A stretch of DNA of 64,000 bases, from contig NZ_JBGCUN010000001.1 of assembly GCF_041103235.1 (NCBI RefSeq), positions 1,302,001-1,366,000 on the forward strand, in the 5' to 3' direction. The position numbers and the translations under genes were made by a program. The notes beneath the pieces are model-generated. The model was not told where the DNA came from. It saw only the letters and a program-made list of their open reading frames with translations, and made no database searches. Position 1 is the first letter of the stretch. Each line of letters opens with the position of its first letter. This DNA comes from Yoonia sp. R2331 (lineage in GTDB: Bacteria > Pseudomonadota > Alphaproteobacteria > Rhodobacterales > Rhodobacteraceae). This document shows positions 6,731-15,550 of the stretch, in pieces.

Positions 6731-8848
6731 ATGCAGCCTGATCTGATCGAACAAGACCCTGTTGAGCAGGCCGTTCCGCCGCAGGAATTTATCGCGTTTG
6801 TCACGCAGTCCGACAATCTGGCGGGGGAGTTGTCAGAGGGCGAACTGAGCGAGATTGCCCGGCAGGTTATTGAAGACCACAAGCTGGACAAGGACAGCAT
6901 GTCGGACTGGTCCGAAAAGATGCAGAAAGGCATCGACCTCGCCAAGCTGACCAAGAGCGATAAGTCTTACCCGTTCCCCAATTCGGCCAACGTCAAATAT
7001 CCGTTGATTACATCGGCGGCGCTGCAATTCAACGCCCGTGCCTACCCGGCGATTGTGCCGTCCGAAAGCCTTGTGAAGGTCAAGACGTTCGGCGCTGACC
7101 CCTTGGGCGAAAAGGCTGCGCGGGCTGAGCGTGTTTCCGCTCACATGTCCTGGCAGCTTTCTGAGCAGATCGAGGAGTGGGAGGAAGAAACCGACAAGCT
7201 GTTGGTTCAGCTTCCCATCGTCGGCACGATGGTGCGCAAGGTGTGGTATGATCCGGCCAAGGGGCGCGCGCGATGCCGTGTGATTGATCCGGGCAACTTC
7301 ATTGTCAATGACAAGGTGAGGAACTTGTCCGAAGCCCCGCGTTGCGGCGAGGAAATGCCGCTGTATCCAAGCGAAATCAAAGAGCGGATCAACAGCGGGC
7401 AGTTTGTTGACTTCGACTACGAATTAGGGGTCAGCGACAAAGAAGCTTCGCACATGTTTGTGGAACAGCATTGCCGTCTTGATCTGGACCGTGACGACTA
7501 TCCAGAGCCGTACATCGTTACGGTGCATCATGAGACGCAAACCGTTGTGCGGATTGTCGCAGACTTCACCGAGGCGCAGGTGCGCTATCAGGAAGAGGCG
7601 CGCATTGTGCCGATGGAGATGCTGGCGCAGGACGAGTTTGGAAATGTTGCGCCAGTTACGCAAATGCAGCAACAAACAGTCGCAACCGGCATCATGTCGA
7701 TTGAGCGCGGCAGCTATTTCGTTCCCTACACCTTCATGCCGTCAATGGACGGGGGCTTCTTCGGCACTGGCCTTGGCCTGATCCTTGGCGACATCAGCGA
7801 TACGATCAACAGCATTATCAACATGCTCTTGGACGCCGGGCATATGGCAGCACTGGGCGGCGGTTTTATTGGCAGCGAGTTTCGGATCAAGGGTCAGTCA
7901 ATGCGGTTCCGGCCCGGTGAATGGAAGCCGGTCGCGGCATCGGGCGGTGATGTGCGGCAATCAATGGTTCCGCTGACGTATCCGGGGCCTGACGCAACGT
8001 TGTTTTCAATGCTGGGGATGATGATCGAGGCTGGCAAGGAGATATCCAGCACCAAGGATATCATGACCGGCGACACCGGCGGCAAGACGCAGACCGCAAC
8101 CACAACGCTTGCCCTGATCGAACAAGGCATGATGGTGTTCACAGCCGCATACAAACGCATTTTCCGCAGCCTCAAGCGGGAATACGGGCTTATTGCTAAA
8201 ATCAACGCGGGTACGGTTTCGCCAGAGGAATACAACGCCTTTCATGATGGCGTTGACCCGAACGGTCAGCCTATTCAGTTTGACCCCGCCGCAGACTACA
8301 GCGCGGCGGATATGGGTATTCAGCCCGTTGCTGACCCCAAAAGCGTCACGGACATGCAAACAGCGGCCAAGGCGCAGCTTCTTATGGGCATGGCCGAAAC
8401 TGGCCTTGTGGATCAGGCGGAAGCCGCAAACCGTGTTCTGGAAAGCGCCAACATTGCCGACCGCGAGGCCCTGATGCCTCAGCAAGACCCAATGGCCGCG
8501 CAGATGGCGCAATTCCAAGCCGAAATGATGATGCGGACAGCGCAGGCCGACCTGTCCCAAAAGATGGTCGATATCGACCTGACGATTGAGAAGATCAAGC
8601 GCGAAGGCGCGGAGACCATGAAGACGATGGCCGAGGCCGATGCAGCCTTAGAGGGCAAGCGGTTGGAGGCCATGGAACTGATGATGAAAGAGCGGAAAGA
8701 TGACCTTGAAAGAACTCTCAAGCTTGGACTGGGAATCATGGCTAGCCAATCCCGTAACGGAGGCGGTGGGCAGGGCGCTCAAGGACAAGCTGGACCAGCA
8801 GGAATTGGCGGCAACGCGGGCCTATTGGTCGGGCAAACCATGGCCTGA
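6731..8848 (+). CDS. Portal protein, P22-like
   Basis: 705 residues starting directly after the terminase stop. The KSYPFPNSANVKYPLI segment, the long alternating core and the alanine/methionine/glutamine-rich helical C-terminus (residues ~570-660) match podovirus-type portal proteins of about 700 residues. The last 30 residues are glycine/glutamine-rich. The portal ring forms the DNA channel, terminase docking site and neck anchor. The final 149 bases also encode the start of the next gene in another frame. Confidence 0.9.
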   Translation: MQPDLIEQDPVEQAVPPQEFIAFVTQSDNLAGELSEGELSEIARQVIEDHKLDKDSMSDWSEKMQKGIDLAKLTKSDKSYPFPNSANVKYPLITSAALQFNARAYPAIVPSESLVKVKTFGADPLGEKAARAERVSAHMSWQLSEQIEEWEEETDKLLVQLPIVGTMVRKVWYDPAKGRARCRVIDPGNFIVNDKVRNLSEAPRCGEEMPLYPSEIKERINSGQFVDFDYELGVSDKEASHMFVEQHCRLDLDRDDYPEPYIVTVHHETQTVVRIVADFTEAQVRYQEEARIVPMEMLAQDEFGNVAPVTQMQQQTVATGIMSIERGSYFVPYTFMPSMDGGFFGTGLGLILGDISDTINSIINMLLDAGHMAALGGGFIGSEFRIKGQSMRFRPGEWKPVAASGGDVRQSMVPLTYPGPDATLFSMLGMMIEAGKEISSTKDIMTGDTGGKTQTATTTLALIEQGMMVFTAAYKRIFRSLKREYGLIAKINAGTVSPEEYNAFHDGVDPNGQPIQFDPAADYSAADMGIQPVADPKSVTDMQTAAKAQLLMGMAETGLVDQAEAANRVLESANIADREALMPQQDPMAAQMAQFQAEMMMRTAQADLSQKMVDIDLTIEKIKREGAETMKTMAEADAALEGKRLEAMELMMKERKDDLERTLKLGLGIMASQSRNGGGGQGAQGQAGPAGIGGNAGLLVGQTMA

Positions 8849-8951
8849 GGATGACCGGAAGTCACTGGTTCGTCTGGCGGCATGGCACGAGGACTTCTTC
8901 ACGGCCAGCTACGAAGACATGAAAGCAGCGATAGAGGCGACAGATGAATAG
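8700..8951 (+). CDS. Small head-module protein nested in the portal gene end
   Basis: 83 residues starting inside the portal gene at ATG 8700, preceded by GAGCGGAAAG. The reading (DQQELAATRAYWSGKPWPED, then LVRLAAWHEDFF) is a coherent charged helical protein and continues past the portal stop without interruption. Its stop overlaps the GroES start at 8944. The glycine-rich end of the portal in the overlap looks like a by-product of this frame. Function unknown; neck or scaffold accessory by position. Confidence 0.65.
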   Translation: MTLKELSSLDWESWLANPVTEAVGRALKDKLDQQELAATRAYWSGKPWPEDDRKSLVRLAAWHEDFFTASYEDMKAAIEATDE

Positions 8952-9261
8952 CAGCGGCATTAAGCCCATGGAATACAACGTTTTGGTTTTGCCCAAAGAG
9001 GTTGAGACGAAGACAGCGGGGGGCATCATCCTTCCCGACGACAAGCTGGAAAAGGACGAATTTGCCCGCATGGAGGGTGTTCTGGTTGCAGTCAGCCCGC
9101 TGGCGTTCACTTACGCTGATTGGCCCGATGCAAGCGACATCCCAAAGGTCGGACAGCGCGTTTTGTTTTCCCGGTATCAGGCAACGGAAATCCGGGGCGC
9201 TGACGGTGGGAAATACTGGCTGATGAAAGACAAGAGCATTGCAGGAGTTTTTGAGGCATGA
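8944..9261 (+). CDS. Phage-encoded GroES-like co-chaperonin
   Basis: 105 residues. NVLVLPKEVETKTAGGIILP contains the mobile loop with the IIL tripeptide that binds GroEL. The following EFARMEGVLVAVSP and PKVGQRVLFSRYQATEI match the Cpn10 beta-barrel. It presumably replaces host GroES on host GroEL to fold the capsid protein, as T4 gp31 does. Its place between portal and scaffold genes fits head assembly. Its start overlaps the preceding gene and its stop the next one (ATGA). Confidence 0.85.
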   Translation: MNSSGIKPMEYNVLVLPKEVETKTAGGIILPDDKLEKDEFARMEGVLVAVSPLAFTYADWPDASDIPKVGQRVLFSRYQATEIRGADGGKYWLMKDKSIAGVFEA

Positions 9262-10112
9262 CCGAGGAAGACACGGGCGGCGAAATCGTCGCAGAAGAAG
9301 CTACGACCGGCGAAGAAGTCACAACTGAGGTTGTTGAACAACCAACATGGACTGACGAGGACGCCCTGGAGGCCCGCGCCTTTGGCTGGAAAGCCCCCGA
9401 CGAATGGGCGGGCGAGAAACCGCCGGGATATATTGACGATCCGTCGCGATACTTGGAGCGCATCCAGAACTCGCGCCCGTTCAAGGTTATGAGTGACCGC
9501 CTTTCGCAGGAAAAAGCGGAAGCCGCAGATAGGATTCGCAGACTTGAGGCCGTAACGAGTAGCGCCATTGAGCGCCAGCGCGCGCAGCACAAGCAGGAAC
9601 TTGAGGCCGTCCGCGCAAACAAGCGTAAGGCCGTGGAACTGTCTGACACCGAGGAATATGACCGCCTTGAGGCGCAGGAATCGGCATTGATGAATGCTGC
9701 ACCCCCTCAGGACGACCAAAACCCGACCCCCCAGCTTCCGCCTGAGGTTGAAAGTTATCGAAACACAGAGCGCGGCGCGTGGATCAACGATCCCGAAAAA
9801 TCTGCGATAGCGAGGGGGATTATTGATGCTGGCCTACAATCATCGCCCCACATGACGCCGACACAGCAGATGCACTATGCCGAGGAACGCCTTGCCAAGA
9901 TGTATCCTGATGATTTTCCGCACTTGAAGCCTGCGCAACCCGCCCGTCCGGCGCGTGTTGATGGTGGCGGGCTTGGGGGCGCACGCAGCGCCGACCCATT
10001 CACAAAGTTGCCCCCTGAGGCGAAGCAGGCGTTTGCGCGCTTCGCTGAGCAGGGGATTTTCACTGATGATGCAGCAGGACGAAAGGCTTACACCGATGAA
10101 TACAACGCGTAG
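9258..10112 (+). CDS. Scaffold-like head assembly protein
   Basis: 284 residues, acidic N-terminus (TEEDTGGEIVAEEATTGEEV), a predicted coiled coil around residues 75-125 (MSDRLSQEKAEAADRIRRLE, then ERQRAQHKQELEAVRANKRK), a disordered proline-rich linker and a C-terminal helical tail. This architecture and the position just before the capsid genes are typical of scaffolding proteins, which template the prohead and then leave it. Sequence identity to a named family is not evident, so the role rests on architecture and order. Confidence 0.7.
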   Translation: MTEEDTGGEIVAEEATTGEEVTTEVVEQPTWTDEDALEARAFGWKAPDEWAGEKPPGYIDDPSRYLERIQNSRPFKVMSDRLSQEKAEAADRIRRLEAVTSSAIERQRAQHKQELEAVRANKRKAVELSDTEEYDRLEAQESALMNAAPPQDDQNPTPQLPPEVESYRNTERGAWINDPEKSAIARGIIDAGLQSSPHMTPTQQMHYAEERLAKMYPDDFPHLKPAQPARPARVDGGGLGGARSADPFTKLPPEAKQAFARFAEQGIFTDDAAGRKAYTDEYNA

Positions 10113-10566
10113 GGCAGACGAAGAAACCCCGAAACGCAAAGACCGCACCGAGAATGAGGTTGTGCGGCGGCGTAAGCGCGGAGGCGGCGAAGTGCATGGC
10201 CGTCGATTGGGCGTGAACTCAAATCTGCTGGATTTTAACCAATTCAAATATCGCTGGATCAACGATGTTCCGGCGCGGATGCACAGCAAAACACAAGATG
10301 ACGACTGGGATGTGGTCACCAATGACGGCGTGAAAGATGACAGCGCGGACCTTGGCAACGCAGTGACCCAGATCGTTGGCACAAAGGCAGATGGCAGCCC
10401 ATTGGTGGCTTACCTTTGCCGCAAGCCAAAAACCTTTTGGGAAGAAGATCAGGCCGAGAAATCAGCCGAACTTGATAGGCAACTGGCCCAAATGCGGAGC
10501 GGCAATGACCGCGACGGCGGGCCTCAATCAGATTACACCCCAAATACAGGCATTTCTATCGCCTGA
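10096..10566 (+). CDS. Hypothetical head-module protein
   Basis: 156 residues from ATG 10096 (GAAAGG upstream); upstream in-frame ATGs at 10066 and 10069 are alternatives. The N-terminus is very basic (RRADEETPKRKDRTENEVVR), the middle holds NQFKYRWINDVPARMHSKT, and the C-terminus is acidic and polar. Similar small proteins sit between scaffold and capsid genes in podovirus-like phages and have no assigned role. It overlaps the end of the scaffold gene by 17 bases in another frame. Confidence 0.65.
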   Translation: MNTTRRADEETPKRKDRTENEVVRRRKRGGGEVHGRRLGVNSNLLDFNQFKYRWINDVPARMHSKTQDDDWDVVTNDGVKDDSADLGNAVTQIVGTKADGSPLVAYLCRKPKTFWEEDQAEKSAELDRQLAQMRSGNDRDGGPQSDYTPNTGISIA

Positions 10567-10594
10567 CGGGTGTTGAACCCAAGGAGCCAATACC

Positions 10595-11215
10595 ATGGCA
10601 AACTCTGACACACCGTTTGGGCTTAAACCCATTCGGCATCGCAACGGTGCGGCCTACAACGGCGCGGTAAACCCATACTACGTTCCAGCCGGTTACGGCA
10701 CGGCGTTGTTTGTGGGTGATCCAGTCGTGAAGACCGGCACTTCTAACTCAACCATTGTGACCGCACCCGGTGCGGGCGAGTTCAACGTGGGCGCACTGCC
10801 CGCCGTGAACAAAGCCGCAGCGGGCGACACGAACGCCATTACCGGCGTGATTGTCGGCTTTGCGCCTGATCCCAACGGGCTTGAGCGCACGTACAACCCG
10901 GCCAGCACGGAGCGCGTGGCGCTTGTCTGTGATGACCCGGACGTTGTGTTTGAAATCCAGGCGGATGGTGCAATCGCCGCAACGCAGGTCGGCCTGAACG
11001 CCGTTCTGATCTACACGAACTCGGGTGACACCGGGACCGGCCTTTCGGGCGCAGAACTTGACACCACGTCAGACGTCCCCGCTGCGACGGCCACCAACCA
11101 GTTGACCATTCAGCGGGTTGTCAATCGTGAAGACAACGAAGCTGGAAGCGCCTTCACAAAGGTCGAAGTCAAAATCAACAACCACACCGAAGCGCATGGC
11201 GCTGTGGGCATTTAA
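10595..11215 (+). CDS. Head protein, possible capsid decoration protein
   Basis: 206 residues, strong AAGGAG ribosome-binding site. The protein is glycine/alanine/threonine-rich and beta-rich (DTPFGLKPIRHRNGAAYNGA at the N-terminus), with no cysteine pair and no membrane segment. I recognise it as a conserved partner encoded directly before the capsid gene in related prophages. A decoration or head-stabilising role is inferred from position and composition. Confidence 0.65.
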   Translation: MANSDTPFGLKPIRHRNGAAYNGAVNPYYVPAGYGTALFVGDPVVKTGTSNSTIVTAPGAGEFNVGALPAVNKAAAGDTNAITGVIVGFAPDPNGLERTYNPASTERVALVCDDPDVVFEIQADGAIAATQVGLNAVLIYTNSGDTGTGLSGAELDTTSDVPAATATNQLTIQRVVNREDNEAGSAFTKVEVKINNHTEAHGAVGI

Positions 11216-11230
11216 GGAAGGATTGCGACC

Positions 11231-12136
11231 ATGACCACGACATCTGGCGCACACCCGAAGGCCCTTTGGCCCGGCGTAAAGGCTTTTTTCGGGAAAACCT
11301 ATGACGAGAAGCCACTCGTCTGCACGATGGTGTTTGACGAGCAATCGTCTGACAAGTCTTACGAAGAACGTGTTGAGGAAACCGGCTTCGGCCTTGCCCC
11401 CAAGAAGGCAGAGGGCGCGGCAATTTCCTACGACACCGATGCGCAGGGCTACACCAGCCGACTGACCAACGTTGTCTATGCGCTTGGCGCAAAGATCACG
11501 AAGGAGGCTATTTCTGACAACCAATATGAAGCGGTTGCCAAGAAAAAGAGCGCAAAGCTGGCCCGTTCGATGCGGCACACGAAAGAGAATGTTCACGCGA
11601 ACGTCCTCAATCGTGGCTTTGACAGTGCCTTTGTTGGCGGCGATGGCAAGGAACTCTTTGCTACCGACCACCCAACGATGAGCGGCACACAGTCCAACGA
11701 ACTGGCCGTTGCTGCGGATATGTCGGAGGCCTCAATCGAGGACATGCTGACACTCATCCGTGGCGCAAAGGACAGTCGCGGGCTGCGCATCCAACTCAAG
11801 GGCATGAAGTTGATTGTCCCAGCGGCCTTGGAGTTTGACGCAACGCGCATCCTGTCCAGCGTCAATCAGTCCGGCACTGACCTGAACGATATCAACGCAA
11901 TGCGCCATATGGGCATGCTGCCTGGCGGCGTTGTGGTTTGGGACTACCTGACCGACGACGATGCGTTCTTTATCAAGACGGACGCCGACGAGGGCCTGAT
12001 CCACCAGAAACGGTGGGCGCTGGCGCTTGAGCAGGATAACGACTTCGACACGAAGAACGCCTGCATGTCTGCGGAAGAACGCTATGCCGCTGGCTGGGCT
12101 GACTGGCGCGGTGTTTACGCATCGCCCGGTGCATAA
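11231..12136 (+). CDS. Major capsid protein (HK97 fold, Mu gpT-like)
   Basis: 301 residues preceded by AAGGAAGG. LTNVVYALGAKITKEAISDN, the lysine-rich long helix around residues 100-125 (AVAKKKSAKLARSMRHTKEN), the GKELFATDHP loop and the late FIKTDADEGL strand match the Mu gpT-like/HK97-fold major head family. It forms the icosahedral shell. It is followed within 10 bases by a stable C(UUCG)G hairpin, common after highly expressed capsid genes. Confidence 0.85.
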   Translation: MTTTSGAHPKALWPGVKAFFGKTYDEKPLVCTMVFDEQSSDKSYEERVEETGFGLAPKKAEGAAISYDTDAQGYTSRLTNVVYALGAKITKEAISDNQYEAVAKKKSAKLARSMRHTKENVHANVLNRGFDSAFVGGDGKELFATDHPTMSGTQSNELAVAADMSEASIEDMLTLIRGAKDSRGLRIQLKGMKLIVPAALEFDATRILSSVNQSGTDLNDINAMRHMGMLPGGVVVWDYLTDDDAFFIKTDADEGLIHQKRWALALEQDNDFDTKNACMSAEERYAAGWADWRGVYASPGA

Positions 12137-12145
12137 GCAGGGATT

Positions 12146-12165
12146 GGGGCGGCTTCGGTCGCCCC
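12146..12165 (+). terminator. C(UUCG)G hairpin after the capsid gene
   Basis: GGGGCGGC and GTCGCCCC form an eight-pair stem capped by a UUCG tetraloop, ten bases after the capsid stop. No U-tract follows, so it probably acts as a 3'-end stabiliser or partial terminator that lowers expression of the downstream genes. Confidence 0.65.
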
Positions 12166-12172
12166 TTCCACC

Positions 12173-12427
12173 ATGACCGATTTTGAACCCGGCACATGGA
12201 ACGCAATCTGCGATAGGTGCGGGTTTCGTTACAAGGCGCACAAGCTGCGCAAAGAGTGGACCGGCCTGCGCGTTTGCGATGGGGCCGGCACAAATCATTG
12301 CTTTGATGACCGCCACCCACAAGAGCGGGTACGCGGCAAGATTGACGATCAGGCCCCCGAATGGGTGCGGCCACGTCAAGATGGTGCCGTTCTCGGCGCT
12401 AATGAAGTCACGCCCGACGATCTTTAG
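12173..12427 (+). CDS. Small zinc-ribbon-like phage protein
   Basis: 84 residues. ICDRCGFRYKAHKLRKEW gives a CxxC knuckle, and a second pair is possible from VCDGAGTNHC. This pattern occurs in small virion-module proteins of podovirus-like prophages, often with the WxGLRVC segment. Metal binding is inferred from cysteine spacing. It lies between the capsid hairpin and the gp4-like gene. Confidence 0.65.
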   Translation: MTDFEPGTWNAICDRCGFRYKAHKLRKEWTGLRVCDGAGTNHCFDDRHPQERVRGKIDDQAPEWVRPRQDGAVLGANEVTPDDL

Positions 12428-12437
12428 GGGGTAGCCC

Positions 12438-13094
12438 ATGGCAACCACTGCGACACTTACAAATCGTGAGGTGTGTAAAGCCGCATTGCGCAAGATCAAT
12501 GTGGCCCCGCAAGGCGCAACCCCACCCGCTGAACAGTCGGCAGAGGCGGTTGCGGCGCTAAACCGGATGCTCAAATCTTGGCAGAACCAAGGGATAAACC
12601 TTTGGACGGAGGCAGAGGTCAGCGTAACAGCGACAACGGGCAGCAGTCACAGCGTTTCGCCACGTCCGTTCGAAGTCCTAGATGTCCGGTTTCGGCGCGA
12701 TGGGGTCGATATCCCCATGCAGCGGATGACCCGGTTAGAATACTTCAACCTCCCCAACAAGACGACCACCGGCACGCCAACGACCTACTTTGTGGACATG
12801 CAGAGGGAGGCTTGCACAATGTACGTGTGGCCTATCCTTGGCTCTGTCACCTCCGAGACATTTGAATTGACCGTCAGCCGCGAGGTCGAGGACGTGGCGC
12901 TTGATGATCCGGTCGATTGTCCTGCGGAGTTTTATGACGCCGTGGTTTATGGCTTGGCGGCGCGGCTGATTGATGACTACGAGGTCGAAAGCCAGACCGC
13001 AATTCGCATCGTGGCCCGTGCGGAAGCTGAATACCAAATGGCGCTTGCCCATGACCGGCAAGACTCGGTGTTCTTCATGGAGCCGGGATATTGA
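12438..13094 (+). CDS. Tail accessory factor, P22 gp4-like
   Basis: 218 residues with a strong GGGGG ribosome-binding site. NREVCKAALRKINV, then EAVAALNRMLKSWQNQGINLW, and the beta-sandwich that follows are typical of P22 gp4-like packaged-DNA stabilisation proteins, which form the first ring under the portal. Its partner gp10-like gene overlaps its end by 4 bases (ATTGA). This pair is strong evidence for a short-tailed, P22-like virion. Confidence 0.8.
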   Translation: MATTATLTNREVCKAALRKINVAPQGATPPAEQSAEAVAALNRMLKSWQNQGINLWTEAEVSVTATTGSSHSVSPRPFEVLDVRFRRDGVDIPMQRMTRLEYFNLPNKTTTGTPTTYFVDMQREACTMYVWPILGSVTSETFELTVSREVEDVALDDPVDCPAEFYDAVVYGLAARLIDDYEVESQTAIRIVARAEAEYQMALAHDRQDSVFFMEPGY

Positions 13095-14413
13095 ATTTCC
13101 CCTTTGCCGTTCAATCGGGCAGCGACCCAGACAACCGGGCGGCTAACTCTGGCCGCTTGCTGAATTGCTACATGGAGCCGGTCAGCGCCGACCGCATGGA
13201 CGTAAAGTCGCACCTTGGCACTGAGGACTTCGCAACAATCCCCCGGTCGTTCTGCCGCGCAATGGCGACGGTTGAGGGCAAATTGTACGCGGCCCAAGGC
13301 GGCGGGCTTTACTGTGTCGAGAGCGATGGTTCTGTCATGCTCTTGGGTGACATTCAGGACAGCGCAGAAACAACGATTGCAGGCAATAACGGGCAGGTCA
13401 CAGTCGCCGCTGGCGGCAAATATTACGTTTGGAACGGGTCAACCCTGTCTCAGCCATCTGCGGGAGCCTTTAACGGCTTCGGCAGCGTGTCGTTCTTCAA
13501 GCAGCGCACCTTTCTGACAGAGAAAAACGGGCGGTGGGTTCAATGGTCGGACTCTGCCGCGCCTTCCGTCTTGAATGGGCTGAGTTTTGCAACGGCAGAG
13601 GATGGTGACGACGACACCCTGCGCGGTGTGGCGTTTTCGGGTTCCTATTTCGTATTCAAGCAGAACAGTATCGAGGCATGGGGCGCGCGCGGGGCAGACT
13701 TTCAGGGATTACCGGGGGCAACCGTTGACAAGGGCCTCAAGGCGTTCAACCTGATTACGCGCGTTCCAAATGGCGTGTTTTTTGTCAGCAGTGACAACAT
13801 GGCGATGACCTTTGGCGGTGGGACACCTGATCGCGTTTCGAATGTTGCGGTCGAGACAAGCATTAAGACGGAAGGCCCGCAATCCTGCGTCTACTTTGAA
13901 GATGAAGGCCACAAATTCTGTGCAATCCTGTTCGATCAGCGTCCCGCATGGGTCTACGACTTTGCGACCAACATGTGGTCGGAACGGGCAGAGGGCAACG
14001 ATTTAGGGCCGTGGTCGGCTAAAGCGGCAGCCAGCGCCTACGGTGAATTCTTCATTGGCACGGACAGCGGCAAAGTCCTGAAACTGACGCGCAACAACGC
14101 AGACGCATCGGGCGAGTTGGTGCGACGGATCGTAAGCCGCACGCTTGAAAACGAAGGCAAGTCATTCACGGTTCCGCTTGTGAAGCTGCGGGCCAAGACC
14201 GGCTTTGACGATGACCCACAAGTGGTCATGCAGACATCCGGTGATGGTGGCCTGACGTGGGGAGCGCCCCGGCAGCAGGGTCTTGGCGCAATCGGCCAAA
14301 CCAGCAAGCAGATCGAGTTTCGCGCGCTTGGCTGGTTCGAGGAGCGTTTCACCATGCAGTTGACCGTATCCGACCCGGCTGACGTGACCTTTAGCGCCAC
14401 GGCGTTCGTATGA
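13091..14413 (+). CDS. Tail hub protein, P22 gp10-like
   Basis: 440 residues from TTG 13091, which overlaps the preceding stop. The N-terminus (NFPFAVQSGSDPDNRAANSG) and repeated beta-blade segments (GGLYCVESDGSVMLLGD, QNSIEAWGARGADFQ, PAWVYDFATNMWSERA) match the P22 gp10 packaged-DNA stabilisation family, which bridges the gp4 ring and the tailspikes and needle. Length is close to P22 gp10 (~470). No frameshift or missing region seen. Confidence 0.8.
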   Translation: MNFPFAVQSGSDPDNRAANSGRLLNCYMEPVSADRMDVKSHLGTEDFATIPRSFCRAMATVEGKLYAAQGGGLYCVESDGSVMLLGDIQDSAETTIAGNNGQVTVAAGGKYYVWNGSTLSQPSAGAFNGFGSVSFFKQRTFLTEKNGRWVQWSDSAAPSVLNGLSFATAEDGDDDTLRGVAFSGSYFVFKQNSIEAWGARGADFQGLPGATVDKGLKAFNLITRVPNGVFFVSSDNMAMTFGGGTPDRVSNVAVETSIKTEGPQSCVYFEDEGHKFCAILFDQRPAWVYDFATNMWSERAEGNDLGPWSAKAAASAYGEFFIGTDSGKVLKLTRNNADASGELVRRIVSRTLENEGKSFTVPLVKLRAKTGFDDDPQVVMQTSGDGGLTWGAPRQQGLGAIGQTSKQIEFRALGWFEERFTMQLTVSDPADVTFSATAFV

Positions 14414-14565
14414 TCGAGCCACAGCAGAACCGACCGTATTTCGACAAGGACGGCAGGCCGACGAATGAGGGCCTGCAAATGCTTCTCAGCCTGTTTGACG
14501 AGGTTGAGGCGCAGAAAGCCCAGATTGCGGCCCTAGAGGCCCGCGTAACCGCGCTAGAACCCTAA
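14410..14565 (+). CDS. 51-aa coiled-coil protein
   Basis: ATG 14410 overlaps the hub-gene stop (ATGA). The 51 residues begin IEPQQNRPYFDKDGRPTNE and end in a heptad helix (FDEVEAQKAQIAALEARVTA). Proteins of this shape occur between hub and injection genes in P22-like prophages and may be small virion or assembly components. The start overlap and clean heptads support it as real. Function unknown. Confidence 0.6.
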   Translation: MIEPQQNRPYFDKDGRPTNEGLQMLLSLFDEVEAQKAQIAALEARVTALEP

Positions 14566-14578
14566 GAGGTTTCCCCAC

Positions 14579-15550
14579 ATGCTACAGTTTATTCTGCCCG
14601 CCGTAATTGGCGGCGCGGCTTCCATCATTAGCGGCAACAGGGCCGAAAACGCTCACGAGCGCGCCAACGACGCCGCGTCTGCCATCCAGAAAGAGCAATA
14701 CGACCAGTCGCGGGCCGATCAGATTGCGGGCGTTGACCGGGCGGTTACGTCGATCAACGCGGGCGCTAATTCCGCAGTCAATGCGCTGAACGGCGGCTTT
14801 GGCGATGCGGTCGGCGCGCTGCGCAATGGTCAACGGCAGGTCTGGGATACAACAAAGAATGCGCTCAACCAGCAGCGCAACATTTTTGCCCCCACCATTC
14901 AGGACGGCAACTATGCGCGGCAAGCGTGGATGTCCAATATGGGCATGGGCGATGCACCGCGCGGTTATGGCGGGTTCCAGGCAAATCCCGGCTATGAGTT
15001 TCAGCGCAGCGAGGGCCTGCGGGCGATTGATGGCTCAGCGGCGTCAAACGGCAGCCTATTTTCTGGTGCGACCCTGCGCGATGCCGCGACCTTCGGCACG
15101 GGCTTGGCTGACCAGTCGTTCAACAACTATCAGAACCAGCTTATGGCGATGGCCGGAATGGGGCAGGGCGCAGGTTCACAGCTTGCCGGGGCTATCGGCA
15201 ACCGGTCTGCGACGGTCAGTAACGCCGCGTCTCAGACATCGAACGCACTGGCAAACCTGTTTGGGCAGCGAAGCGCCAACATCGCGAACATTCGCAACAA
15301 TCAGGGCAACGCGCGGGCCGGGGCTTATTCGGGGCTTGGCACGAACCTTTCGGGGCTTTCGCAGGGCTACGGCGCGCAACAAGCGAATGCCGCGTTTAAC
15401 ACTGGCAACGCTCAGGCGGCGGGGGCTATCGCAACGGGCAACGCCCTGAACCAAGGCATCAGCAACTACATGCAGGGCAACATGTTCAACCAGTTGATGC
15501 AGGGCGGCTATATGGGCGGTAACGCCATGCAGACACCGGGCCTTTACTGA
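14579..15550 (+). CDS. DNA injection (ejection) protein, Gly/Asn/Ala-rich
   Basis: 323 residues. A hydrophobic N-terminus (LQFILPAVIGGAASIISG) precedes a long alanine/glutamine/asparagine-rich region. The motif GYEFQRSEGLRAIDGSAAS, then LFSGATLRDAA is characteristic of phage DNA-transfer proteins (P22 gp7/gp20 class). Such proteins travel in the head and form a channel across the cell envelope on infection. Gene order (hub, this, lysozyme, coiled-coil proteins) fits. Confidence 0.75.
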   Translation: MLQFILPAVIGGAASIISGNRAENAHERANDAASAIQKEQYDQSRADQIAGVDRAVTSINAGANSAVNALNGGFGDAVGALRNGQRQVWDTTKNALNQQRNIFAPTIQDGNYARQAWMSNMGMGDAPRGYGGFQANPGYEFQRSEGLRAIDGSAASNGSLFSGATLRDAATFGTGLADQSFNNYQNQLMAMAGMGQGAGSQLAGAIGNRSATVSNAASQTSNALANLFGQRSANIANIRNNQGNARAGAYSGLGTNLSGLSQGYGAQQANAAFNTGNAQAAGAIATGNALNQGISNYMQGNMFNQLMQGGYMGGNAMQTPGLY

